Assembly (NCBI GenBank): GCA_035534495.1 | Contig: DATLRW010000126.1 | Location: 1-29,083, forward strand | Direction of reading: 5' to 3' | Length of the DNA stretch: 29,083 nucleotides | Source: JAKASX01 sp035534495 | GTDB lineage: Bacteria > Acidobacteriota > Terriglobia > Acidiferrales > UBA7541 | Shown here: piece after piece, positions 16,225 to 23,527 of the stretch | How positions within the stretch are numbered: the stretch's first letter is position 1 | How the letters are laid out: each line of letters starts with the position of its first letter | The notes under the pieces: generated by a model | Seen by the model: the letters and a program-made list of their open reading frames with translations, nothing else | Told to the model about the DNA's origin: nothing | Databases searched by the model: none | Made by a program: the position numbers and the translations under genes

Positions 16225-17385
16225 TTATCGCAACTCGAGCATACGCTCTAAGGCCACATGCGCCCAGCGCCGAATTTCATTGTCCACCTGGACGCGGTTG
16301 ACCACCCGGCCCTCGACCAGATTTTCCAGCGTCCAGAGCAGGTGTTGCGGGCTGATCCGGAACATCGTCGTGCAAACGCAAACGTGCGGATCGAGAGAGA
16401 GGATCTGCTTCTGCGGGAATTCATGCGCCAGACGATTGACCAGGTGGATTTCCGTGCCGATGGCCCAGGCGGCGCCAGGCGCGGAGGCGCTGACGGCTGC
16501 CACGATTTTTTCGGTCGATCCCACCAGATCCGCTTTCTGAATCACTTCCTGGCGGCATTCCGGGTGCACGATGACCTGGATGCCGGGATGGTCCTGGCGC
16601 ACGCGGTCGACATGAACGGGCTGGAATCTCTGGTGAACCGAGCAATAGCCCTTCCACAGGATCACTTGCGCGCCCGCGAGGGCCTGTTCGGAATTCCCGC
16701 CCAGTTCCTGATGGGGATCCCAGACGACCATGCGGTCCTGCCCGATATCCAGCTGGCAGGCCGTGTTGCGGCCCAGGTGCTCGTCGGGCAGGAACAGGAT
16801 GCGAAGGCCACGCTCCATCGCCCACCGCATCACCATCGCCGCGTTCGAGCTGGTGCAAACCGATCCGCCGTGCCGGCCGGTAAAGGCCTTGATCTCGGCC
16901 GAGGAGTTCATGTAGGTGACCGGCACCACCCCGCCCACGCCGGCCGAGCGAAGCTCATCCCAGCAGGCCTCGACCTGTCCGATATCGGCCATGTCCGCCA
17001 TCGAGCAGCCGGCCTTCAGGTCGGGCAGGATCACCACCTGGTGCGGCTGGCGGAGAATGTCGGCGCTTTCCGCCATGAACTGAACACCGCAAAAAACGAT
17101 GTAGTCCGCCTGGGATTGGGCGGCCTGCAGGGAGAGCTGGAGGGAATCCCCGCGGAAATCGGCGAATTTCACGACTTCGTCCCGCTGGTAATGGTGGCCC
17201 AGAATCACCAGGCGCGAACCGAGTTGCTCTTTGGCCAAGGCGATCCGTTCGTCCAGGGAATCGTCGGGCGAAAGCAGGTAGCTGTCGAAATCGCAGCCGA
17301 CGCCCTTTTCCAGCTCGGGGACGCTAATCGCCTCAGGCGCCTGTGCCGCAAGGTCGGCTGACCCGATCTGAATCAAATTTGACAC
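16225..17385 (-). CDS. nadA: quinolinate synthase NadA
   Basis: This 386-residue enzyme condenses iminoaspartate with dihydroxyacetone phosphate to quinolinate for NAD synthesis, using an oxygen-sensitive [4Fe-4S] cluster. Seen motifs are ILGHHYQRDEVVKFAD (61-76), DSLQLS (80-85), VFCGVQFMAESADIL (97-111; Cys99), PVTYMNSSAEIKA (155-167), GSVCTSSNA (Cys177), FLPDEHLGRNTAC (198-210), HPECRQEV and near the end CVCTTM (336-341). Three of these cysteines must hold the cluster; the arrangement is closer to the B. subtilis type than to E. coli. The start is GTG 17385, with no good Shine-Dalgarno. nadB and nadC are not in the window. It heads the nadA - DUF2203 - DUF255 unit and is divergent from the uracil-DNA glycosylase gene. 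Confidence 0.95.
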   Translation of the reverse strand: MSNLIQIGSADLAAQAPEAISVPELEKGVGCDFDSYLLSPDDSLDERIALAKEQLGSRLVILGHHYQRDEVVKFADFRGDSLQLSLQAAQSQADYIVFCGVQFMAESADILRQPHQVVILPDLKAGCSMADMADIGQVEACWDELRSAGVGGVVPVTYMNSSAEIKAFTGRHGGSVCTSSNAAMVMRWAMERGLRILFLPDEHLGRNTACQLDIGQDRMVVWDPHQELGGNSEQALAGAQVILWKGYCSVHQRFQPVHVDRVRQDHPGIQVIVHPECRQEVIQKADLVGSTEKIVAAVSASAPGAAWAIGTEIHLVNRLAHEFPQKQILSLDPHVCVCTTMFRISPQHLLWTLENLVEGRVVNRVQVDNEIRRWAHVALERMLELR

Positions 17386-17557
17386 GGAATTATTCGTTTT
17401 GCGGTCTGCGTCGCCGGCCGCCGCCGGAACGGATTGCCTACTCTTCCCCTATCCCTTCCACCCTATTTTACGATGGGGTTTCCGATCGGCGCAATGAGCC
17501 GTCGCTGTGCGGCGATTTCGGCGGATTGAATGGCGATTTTGAGGTATTCTTCGGCCC

Positions 17558-17587
17558 GTGGCAGGCAAACCCATGGCAGGCAAACAA
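17558..17587 (+). repeat. 15-bp tandem duplication covering the start codon
   Basis: Two adjacent 15-base units (17558-17572 and 17573-17587) share TGGCAGGCAAAC and differ at three positions. The first carries GTG and the second ATG, both in frame, so the protein begins MAGKPMAGKQ. GAGGT at 17541-17545 is 12 bases from the GTG. Confidence 0.7.
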
Positions 17588-18286
17588 AGCCCCGAAACGC
17601 TCGAACGGATCGAGGAGCGCGTGGTCAAATGCCGCCAATGCCCACGCCTGGTGCGGTACCGGGAACAGGTGGCACGGACCCGCCGGCGGGCATTCCGCGA
17701 TGCCACATACTGGGGCCGTCCCAGCCCCGGATTCGGGGATCCGGCCGCGAAGCTGCTCATTATCGGCTTGGCGCCCGCCGCACATGGAAGCAATCGCACC
17801 GGCCGCATGTTCACCGGGGATCGCTCCGGGGATTTTCTGTATGAATGCCTCTACCGGGCCGGTTTTGCCAATCAGCCTTCGTCGACCCACCGCGACGACG
17901 GGCTCCGTCTCCGCAACCTGTTCATCACAGCCATCTGTCGCTGCGCTCCCCCGGCAAACAAGCCCTTGCCTTCGGAGATTTTGAATTGCCGGCCCTACCT
18001 CGCCGCGGAGTTCGAACTGATCCGGCCGCGAGCGGTGCTGGCCCTGGGCGGTATCGCCCTGCGCGGTTACCTGGCCATGCTCAAGGAACAGGGGCGGATC
18101 GAGAGCTTCGCGGCCTATCCATTCCGGCACGGGGCCGGCTACAGATTGCCGGGCGATTTGCCGCGCCTGTTTCTCTCCTACCACCCCAGCCAGCAGAACA
18201 CGTTCACCGGCCGGCTGACCCGGGACATGTTCCTCGCCGTCCTGCGAAACATCACGCGGTACCTGAAGGAAACAGATTCGCCGTGA
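17558..18286 (+). CDS. family 5 (UDGb) uracil-DNA glycosylase
   Basis: This 242-residue enzyme removes uracil, and in this family also hypoxanthine and other deaminated bases, from DNA. The UDGb signature GLAPAAHGSNRTGRMFTGD spans 70-88; in this family the usual catalytic Asp/Asn of motif 1 is replaced, as here by Ala. Motif 2 is HPSQQNTFTGRLT near 212-224. Four cysteines in the expected arrangement (Cys25 and Cys28 in KCRQCPRLV, Cys129 in RCAPPANKP, Cys144 in NCRPYL) would hold a [4Fe-4S] cluster. The gene is divergent from nadA. GTG 17558 is the likelier start, since GAGGT and a -10-like TATTCT lie just upstream; ATG 17573 is an alternative within the duplicated start. The protein is cytoplasmic. 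Confidence 0.9.
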   Translation: MAGKPMAGKQSPETLERIEERVVKCRQCPRLVRYREQVARTRRRAFRDATYWGRPSPGFGDPAAKLLIIGLAPAAHGSNRTGRMFTGDRSGDFLYECLYRAGFANQPSSTHRDDGLRLRNLFITAICRCAPPANKPLPSEILNCRPYLAAEFELIRPRAVLALGGIALRGYLAMLKEQGRIESFAAYPFRHGAGYRLPGDLPRLFLSYHPSQQNTFTGRLTRDMFLAVLRNITRYLKETDSP

Positions 18287-18359
18287 TTTGGCTGAAGGCC
18301 GCCGGGCCTGAGAGCGGAACCATCGCGGCTTGCAATGGAAATGAGGGAGAAGCCTTGCC

Positions 18360-19265
18360 TTAGCGCCGGCCGCGACGCAACCAGCCCACATTTTCATCGA
18401 GCGCCATGCGGGCGAGAATGCTGATCAGCAGCACGAAGAGCGTGACGAAGAGCGCGGCCGCATAAGCCAGCTCGTGGGCGGTGGTAAAGGGTTCGGTGAT
18501 GAAAGCCCAGATCGCGTAGGTGAGGTAGCCGATCGGCTCGTTGGTCAGGTGGCCGGTCCAGAGATAGTTGGACCAGCCGGCGGTATAGATCAGCGGCGCC
18601 GTCTCTCCCACGGCAATCGCCAGCGCGAGCAGAACGCCCGTGAGGATGCCCGGCAGCGCCATGGGCACGCAGATTCCCATCGCCACCCTGCCGTCGCCGG
18701 CGCCCAGCGCGTAGGCGCCCTCGCGCACGGCCCGCGGCACCTGGCGAAGCGCCATTTCACTGGTGCGGCAGATGTAGGGAAGCGCGATGATGGCCAGGGC
18801 GATGCTGCCGGCCGCGACCGAGAATTTCCACCCCAAACCAACCACCATGGTGACGTAGCTGAAATACCCGACCACGATCGAAGGAACGCCCACCAGCACG
18901 TCCACCAGGAATCGGATGACCGGAGCCAGACGGCCCTGGCCGAATTCGGAAAGATAGATGCCGGAGGCGAGCCCCGGCGGAATGGCCAGCAGGATGCCGC
19001 CGACGGCCAGCACCAGCGTCCCCTCGATCGCGTTAAGCAACCCCCCGCCATACCCCACCGTGACATGGGTCAGGACCTGCGGGGTGAGCGCGCGAAATCC
19101 GCGCATGAATACGACAGCCAGGATCCAGACCGTGGCGCTGCCCAGAAACAGGAAGGCGAGCGTGCACAAACCCCATCCCGCATAGTCCGCCAGACGCCGG
19201 CGCAGGAGGCGGCCGCCGGGGGGCGGGAGGGTCGAGGCGTTGATTTCCGCCGCCGTCATTCCCAT
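18360..19265 (-). CDS. pstA: phosphate ABC transporter permease PstA
   Basis: This 301-residue inner-membrane permease forms the channel of the high-affinity phosphate importer together with PstC. It has about six membrane segments; the first is at roughly 30-55. The ABC permease coupling loop is recognisable at EMALRQVPRAVREGAYALGA, split here at 190-209, with GDGRVAMGICVPMALPGILTG after it. PstA-specific stretches include LVGVPSIVVGYFSYVTMV and LAIAVGETAPLIYTAG. Its ATG shares its A with the PstC stop (TGATG at 19263-19267), so translation is coupled. It is the last gene of the pst cluster and runs convergently towards the uracil-DNA glycosylase gene, with a 73-bp gap between stops. Confidence 0.95.
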   Translation of the reverse strand: MGMTAAEINASTLPPPGGRLLRRRLADYAGWGLCTLAFLFLGSATVWILAVVFMRGFRALTPQVLTHVTVGYGGGLLNAIEGTLVLAVGGILLAIPPGLASGIYLSEFGQGRLAPVIRFLVDVLVGVPSIVVGYFSYVTMVVGLGWKFSVAAGSIALAIIALPYICRTSEMALRQVPRAVREGAYALGAGDGRVAMGICVPMALPGILTGVLLALAIAVGETAPLIYTAGWSNYLWTGHLTNEPIGYLTYAIWAFITEPFTTAHELAYAAALFVTLFVLLISILARMALDENVGWLRRGRR

Positions 19266-20227
19266 CAGACTACCCTCTGGCTCTGGCGGACTTCGTAATA
19301 GAGCAGCACGCGGGCGAGGCCGTTCACGATGACCGAAATCAGGCAGAGCACCAGCGCCACCTCGGCGAGCGAACGCACCGCCATCCCGGTCGGGTCCTCG
19401 AGCGCGCTATCCAGCTGCGAGACGATGAAGGACGCCATTGTAGAAATCGGCGTATAGATGTTGGCGGGCAGGTAGTTCAGGGCATTGCCGCTGACCATGA
19501 GCACGGCCATGGTCTCGCCGAGCGCGCGGCCCGTGGCGAGGATGCTCGAACCGATCAGCACGCGGCGCGTCGCCGGAATCAGGACGGTCCACAAGGTCTC
19601 AAAACGGCTCGCGCCCAGCGCGACGGCGCCCTCCCGGAGAAAAACCGGCTGGCTGACAAGGGCATCGCGCAGCGTGGCCGTAATCAAGGGAACGATCATC
19701 AGGAAAAGAACGAAGCCGCAGGTCAGCAACCCATAGCCGCTGCCCGTCGGTCCCCCGAAAAACGGAACGAAGCCGAACCATTTGGCCAGGAACGGATAGA
19801 CGTGGTGGCCCAGGAATGGAATCACCACCGCATAGCCCCACAGGCCATAGACGACGCTTGGAATCGCCGCCAGAAGCTCGACAAAAAAGGAAACCCAGGA
19901 ACGCAGCACATGCGGCACGGCTTCGGCCAGGAACATCGCCGAGCCAACCCCGACGGGAACGGCGATCACCAGGGCGATGGCCGTGCTGAGAAGCGTGCCG
20001 ACGATCAGGAACAGAATGCCGTAATGGGCGCCCGGCATGATCTGCTGGCCGTGCAGCGTAATGGGATCGGCGTAGAGGTTGCCGAGGTTCCAGCTGTTCT
20101 GGAAAAGGAAAGCGGAACCGTTGAGGCGCAGAGCCGGCCAGGCGTAGATCCCCAGAAAAGCGACGATCACGACGAGGATCCCCGCCGCTGTGATGGCCAG
20201 AAAGGCTGTGAGCCTGCGGAAGTTCAT
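19265..20227 (-). CDS. pstC: phosphate ABC transporter permease PstC
   Basis: A 320-residue inner-membrane permease partner of PstA. Six membrane segments are visible, the first at about 9-27. Family features are the periplasmic loop after TM1, LLAAIPSVVYGLWGYAVVIP in the middle, the coupling-loop segment VFLREGAVALGASRFETLW and the downstream GRALGETMAVLMVSGN. It starts at ATG 20227 close behind GGAGAG and lies 155 bp after pstS. That gap contains a strong hairpin which may reduce PstC and PstA levels relative to PstS. Confidence 0.95.
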   Translation of the reverse strand: MNFRRLTAFLAITAAGILVVIVAFLGIYAWPALRLNGSAFLFQNSWNLGNLYADPITLHGQQIMPGAHYGILFLIVGTLLSTAIALVIAVPVGVGSAMFLAEAVPHVLRSWVSFFVELLAAIPSVVYGLWGYAVVIPFLGHHVYPFLAKWFGFVPFFGGPTGSGYGLLTCGFVLFLMIVPLITATLRDALVSQPVFLREGAVALGASRFETLWTVLIPATRRVLIGSSILATGRALGETMAVLMVSGNALNYLPANIYTPISTMASFIVSQLDSALEDPTGMAVRSLAEVALVLCLISVIVNGLARVLLYYEVRQSQRVV

Positions 20228-20320
20228 CTCTCCGTTCCAGGGCCGGGTGAGACGGCTAAAGAATCATACCGGTAATGCTAGGGCGAACAAAACCCCTCAC
20301 CCGGGGCGGCGGAAATGGAA

Positions 20321-20355
20321 CTCGCTTGCCGCCAGTGAATCTGCCGGCAAGCGAG
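20321..20355 (-). terminator. 11-bp hairpin between pstS and pstC, probable attenuator
   Basis: CTCGCTTGCCG (20321-20331) pairs perfectly with CGGCAAGCGAG (20345-20355) across a 13-base loop. On the minus strand it lies 27 bases past the pstS stop and is followed by TTCCATTTCC, a loose T-rich tail. Partial termination or 3'-end protection here would favour binding protein over permease. Confidence 0.55.
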
Positions 20356-20382
20356 GGACGCCGGAGTCGAGATCGGCCGGAC

Positions 20383-21486
20383 TTACTGGATCTGCGCGAT
20401 CTGGGCCGCGCTGAGCTTCGCCACGGGAGCCGGAAGGGGCACGAAATGAACCGCTTCCATGAAATGCGGCGCATTGCCGCCGGCCGGGCTGATGGCCCAG
20501 GTGAACAGCTTGCGCAATGCCGCCGCCATTTGGGACGAGGGCTGATTTTTTTTCACCAGGGCGTATTCGTAGTTGATGATGGGATAGGACTCGTGGCCCG
20601 GGGCAAAGATCAGGCTGATGCGCTCGTCTTTCGGGGTCTTCGGCACCATTTGCGCCGCCGCGGCCTTGGCCGTTGCCGCGCTCGGCAGAATGAAGTTTCC
20701 ATCGCGGTTCTTCAGCATCGCGACGCCGAGACGGGCTTTTTCGATTGCGTTCTCAAAACTGGTCCCGATGTAGGCCACCGAATACGAATTATCCTGCAGC
20801 GCGGTCACCATCCCGGGGTTGCCTTCGGCGCCGAGCCCGCCCGACACGGCCGGCCAACTCACCGTAGTGCCGTAGCTGACGCTGCTGGCCCAATCCGGAG
20901 TGCTGAACGAGAGGTATTGGGAGAAGATAAACGTGTCGCCGCTGCCATCGGAACGGTGGATCGGAATGATCGTGTGATTGGGCAGGCCGACCCCGGGGTT
21001 CAGGGCCTTGATCCGGGCGTCATCCCAGTTGCGGATCTTGCCCTGGTAGATGGCCGCCAGCACGGGACCGCTCAGTTTCAAATGCCGGTTGTTCAGGCCG
21101 GGCAGATTGTAGTTCACCATCTGCATCGAGATGCAGAGGGGAATGTTCAGCATTTCCGGGTGCATTCTCATCATCGCATCGCTCAGGTAGGCGTCGGAGG
21201 CGCCAATTTGCGCGATGCCGGCGACCGACTGAGCAATGCCGGTGCCGCTGCCGGTCGACTGCGGCGTGATCCTCACGCCCGGATTGATCTTCGTGTAGGC
21301 AGGAACCCAGATATTGAAGAGCGGGTAGAGCAGGCTCGACCCGGTTTCGAGGATATTGATCGTCCCCTGAGCCAGGCCGGTTCCGGTGCCAACGACCATA
21401 CTGGCGGCAAAGGCCAGGGCAAGAGCGCCGCCGAGCAGGAACGAACGGCGCGTCGGGACCGAAACGGATTTATGAAAATGAGACAA
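20383..21486 (-). CDS. pstS: phosphate-binding protein PstS
   Basis: This 367-residue periplasmic protein binds phosphate and delivers it to PstCA. The start is TTG 21486, five bases after a strong AAGGAGG. The N-terminus has a twin-arginine type signal (PTRRSFLLGGALALAFA) with cleavage probably at GLAQ near residue 40. Phosphate-binding loops are visible: LETGSSLLYPLF (46-57) and QSTGSGTGIAQ, whose Ser/Thr/Gly contacts are typical, GASDAYLS, and HRSDGSGDTFIFSQYLS. Its own Pho box lies upstream, so it can be transcribed apart from pstB-phoU. The gene order, with pstS after phoU rather than first, differs from the classic pstSCAB-phoU arrangement. Confidence 0.95.
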   Translation of the reverse strand: MSHFHKSVSVPTRRSFLLGGALALAFAASMVVGTGTGLAQGTINILETGSSLLYPLFNIWVPAYTKINPGVRITPQSTGSGTGIAQSVAGIAQIGASDAYLSDAMMRMHPEMLNIPLCISMQMVNYNLPGLNNRHLKLSGPVLAAIYQGKIRNWDDARIKALNPGVGLPNHTIIPIHRSDGSGDTFIFSQYLSFSTPDWASSVSYGTTVSWPAVSGGLGAEGNPGMVTALQDNSYSVAYIGTSFENAIEKARLGVAMLKNRDGNFILPSAATAKAAAAQMVPKTPKDERISLIFAPGHESYPIINYEYALVKKNQPSSQMAAALRKLFTWAISPAGGNAPHFMEAVHFVPLPAPVAKLSAAQIAQIQ

Positions 21487-21556
21487 GGTGCCCTCCTTAG
21501 TTCGGCTGAAGTCTCGCAGGCAAATGTGAGACGTGATTTGCTGTCCTCAAGGGAGA

Positions 21557-21601
21557 AGGCTAGCAGTGGATTGTGACGGTCGTGTTACAGAACCGTGTAA
21601 T
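21557..21601 (-). promoter_or_regulatory. Pho box and -10-like hexamer of pstS
   Basis: On the minus strand three heptamers follow one another with 11-bp spacing: ATTACAC (21595-21601), CTGTAAC (21584-21590) and CCGTCAC (21573-21579). The spacing and the nTGTnAC form match the PhoB direct repeats (CTGTCAT/CTGTCAC, 7 + 4 bp). Ten bases further is TAGCCT (21557-21562), a weak -10. No normal -35 is present, as expected for PhoB-activated promoters. Confidence 0.65.
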
Positions 21602-21604
21602 GTC

Positions 21605-21633
21605 GGCCAAACACCGCCAGGCTTGGTTTGGCC
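21605..21633. repeat. inverted repeat between phoU and the pstS Pho box
   Basis: GGCCAAAC (21605-21612) and GTTTGGCC (21626-21633) form an 8-bp perfect stem with a 13-base loop. It lies after the phoU stop and directly before the Pho box on the minus strand. It may end the pstB-phoU transcript, but no T-run follows. Confidence 0.4.
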
Positions 21634-21706
21634 CGGACGCGCGCCCTCCCGGCCGAATACCCTCCGCGCGGTTTCCCGCAGGGCGAACCGCCGGTCTTGC
21701 TTCCGG

Positions 21707-22378
21707 TCAACGGCGGTCGGCAGCCATATGGCGAACGTCTTTACCGGCCACCATGTAGATGACGTCCTCGGCGATATTGGTCGCGTGGTCGCCGATGCGT
21801 TCCAGATTTTTGGCGACCAGAATCAGCTCGAAGGCGGAAAAGATGACCGCGGAATTTTCCAGCATGTAGGTGAGCAGCTCGCGAAAGATCTGGTCGCGGA
21901 GGTGATCGACCTCGTCATCGCGGACCAGAACCGAGCGGGCCAGTTCCGCGTCCCGCTGCACGACGGCGTTGAGGCTGTCGTGGACCATGCTTTCGACCAG
22001 CGCGCTCATGCGCGGCAGGTCGACGTAGGGCTTCACCTGGGGATGTCGCAGGATGCGGAGGGCCGATTGGGCGATATTGACGGCCTGATCGCCGATGCGC
22101 TCGAGATCGTTATTGATGCGGGAAACCGAGAGGATGAAGCGGAGATCCACGGCCATCGGCTGCTGGAGGGCCAGCAGGCTGATCACGCGCTCGTCGATCT
22201 CGATCTGCATCTCGTTGATGGCGTTCTCTTCTTCCAGAACCTCTTGGGCCAATTCTTCCTTTTGTTCAAAGAGGGCCTGCACCGCCTTGTGGACTGACTT
22301 TTCCACCAGTCCCGCCATCCAGAGCAAGCGCTGCTTGAGCTCTTCGAGCCCTTGTTCGAAATGTCGTCGTTCCACCAT
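21707..22378 (-). CDS. phoU: phosphate signalling protein PhoU
   Basis: A 223-residue all-helical cytoplasmic protein made of two three-helix repeats. Each repeat ends in the metal-binding PhoU motif: NNDLERIGDQAVNIAQ at about 89-104 and AKNLERIGDHATNIAEDVIY at about 188-207. PhoU links the Pst transporter to the PhoR kinase and represses the Pho regulon when phosphate is plentiful; it also limits Pst activity. Its ATG is six bases after the pstB stop, with AGGAG overlapping that stop, so pstB and phoU form one unit. A second, more divergent PhoU-like protein is encoded 3 kb upstream in the same locus. Confidence 0.94.
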   Translation of the reverse strand: MVERRHFEQGLEELKQRLLWMAGLVEKSVHKAVQALFEQKEELAQEVLEEENAINEMQIEIDERVISLLALQQPMAVDLRFILSVSRINNDLERIGDQAVNIAQSALRILRHPQVKPYVDLPRMSALVESMVHDSLNAVVQRDAELARSVLVRDDEVDHLRDQIFRELLTYMLENSAVIFSAFELILVAKNLERIGDHATNIAEDVIYMVAGKDVRHMAADRR

Positions 22379-22384
22379 GATCTC

Positions 22385-23191
22385 CTAGCCGAACCGGCCG
22401 GTGATGTACGCCTCCGTGCGCGGATCGGACGGCGTGGTGAATAAAATGGACGTCAGATTGTACTCGACCAGGTGCCCGTCGAGCAGGAAGGCGCAAAACT
22501 CGCTCACGCGCGCGGCTTGCTGCATGTTATGCGTCACGATCACGACCGTACAGGTCTCTTTCAGCTCGAAGAGCAGCTCCTCGATCTTCGCCGTGGAAAT
22601 CGGGTCCAGGGCCGAGGCCGGCTCGTCGAGCAGAAGAACCTCCGGGTTCACCGCCAGGGCGCGGGCGATGCACAGGCGCTGCTGCTGCCCGCCGGAAAAC
22701 GCGTAGGCCGATTTGTGCAGATGGTCCTTCACTTCGTCCCAAACCGCCGCCCGCCGCAAGCTTTGCTCGACGGCTTCGGAAAGCTTTCCCTTGTAGCCGT
22801 TGATTCGCAAGCCGTAGGCGACGTTATCGAAGACGGACTTGGGAAACGGATTCGGCCGCTGGAAAACCATCCCCACCCGCCGCCGCAGGCTCACCAGATC
22901 CATTTCGAAGATGCTCCGGCCGTCCAACAGCACGTTTCCTTCGACGCGCGTGCGCGGCTGCGTTTCGTACATCCGATTCAGAGTGCGCAGGCAGGTGGAC
23001 TTGCCGCATCCCGATGGGCCGATCAAGGCCGTGATGTGGTTGGTAGGCAGCCGCAAGTTGATGTCAAAAAGCGCCTGGTGGGAGCCGTAGTAGAAATTGA
23101 GGTGCTGCATCTCGATTCGGGCGGGAATTTCCGGATGGCCCGTGGACTGGGCTCGATTGGGGACGGCGGGCTTCACGCTTGGCGCGGCCAT
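22385..23191 (-). CDS. pstB: phosphate ABC transporter ATPase PstB
   Basis: A 268-residue ABC ATPase that powers phosphate import, bound to the cytoplasmic face of PstC/PstA. Visible elements are Walker A GPSGCGKST (about 58-66), the PstB-typical LRTLNRMYE and Q-loop region MVFQRPNPFPKSV. The signature is FSGGQQQRLCIARAL (Phe in place of the usual Leu before SGGQ), Walker B is VLLLDEPASALDP, and the H-loop is VIVTHNMQQAARVS. The 28-residue N-terminal extension before IEMQHLNFYYG is Pro/Ala-rich. ATG 23191 is preceded by GGAG ten bases upstream. A Pho box 170 bases upstream makes pstB the head of its own unit with phoU. Confidence 0.95.
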   Translation of the reverse strand: MAAPSVKPAVPNRAQSTGHPEIPARIEMQHLNFYYGSHQALFDINLRLPTNHITALIGPSGCGKSTCLRTLNRMYETQPRTRVEGNVLLDGRSIFEMDLVSLRRRVGMVFQRPNPFPKSVFDNVAYGLRINGYKGKLSEAVEQSLRRAAVWDEVKDHLHKSAYAFSGGQQQRLCIARALAVNPEVLLLDEPASALDPISTAKIEELLFELKETCTVVIVTHNMQQAARVSEFCAFLLDGHLVEYNLTSILFTTPSDPRTEAYITGRFG

Positions 23192-23194
23192 CGC

Positions 23195-23329
23195 TTAGCG
23201 CTCCGCTTCCGGCGCCCGGCCCGATGGCAGGGGCACGGCGGCAGCTCCAGCCCCCGGGGACGGCGGCAGGGACAAAATCAGCCCCATGGCCAGGTTTTCC
23301 CGAACGGTTGCGTGGGATGCGGAAGCCAT
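23195..23329 (-). CDS. possible 44-residue leader ORF before pstB
   Basis: Between the Pho box and pstB an ORF runs from ATG 23329 to TAA 23197-23195, in the same frame as pstB and one codon from its ATG. A GGAAG lies ten bases upstream, close to the expected transcription start. The peptide is Ala/Pro-rich with no known motif. It could be a translated leader, a remnant of a longer pstB N-terminus, or chance. Confidence 0.2.
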   Translation of the reverse strand: MASASHATVRENLAMGLILSLPPSPGAGAAAVPLPSGRAPEAER

Positions 23330-23344
23330 GGGCGTCAATCTTCC

Positions 23345-23378
23345 ATTTTGCGGGAGAATTGTTACAGCCATGTTAATG
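23345..23378 (-). promoter_or_regulatory. Pho box and -10-like hexamer of pstB-phoU
   Basis: On the minus strand CATTAAC (23372-23378) and CTGTAAC (23361-23367) are 11 bp apart, matching the PhoB repeat spacing. Ten bases after the second unit is CAAAAT (23345-23350), four matches to the -10 consensus. It lies 154 bases before the pstB start. Confidence 0.6.
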
Positions 23379-23453
23379 CACGGGCGGGCCGGGCACCCAC
23401 TCCCGCCCGCTCTCCCCAAGGGCCCGGCAATCAACCGGGAACGCGGAAGGGAA

Positions 23454-23484
23454 ACGGGGCGGGAGCCACTGGCCCCCGCCCCGT
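23454..23484 (-). terminator. rho-independent-like terminator after the porin gene
   Basis: ACGGGGCGGG (23454-23463) and CCCGCCCCGT (23475-23484) form a 10-bp perfect G+C stem with an 11-base loop. On the minus strand, 44 bases past the porin stop, the stem is followed by TTCCCTTCC. This separates the porin unit from the pstB Pho box. Confidence 0.6.
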
Positions 23485-23527
23485 CCCGTCCCGATCGTTA
23501 TCATCCATGCCTGCCTGGCTGCGGACC

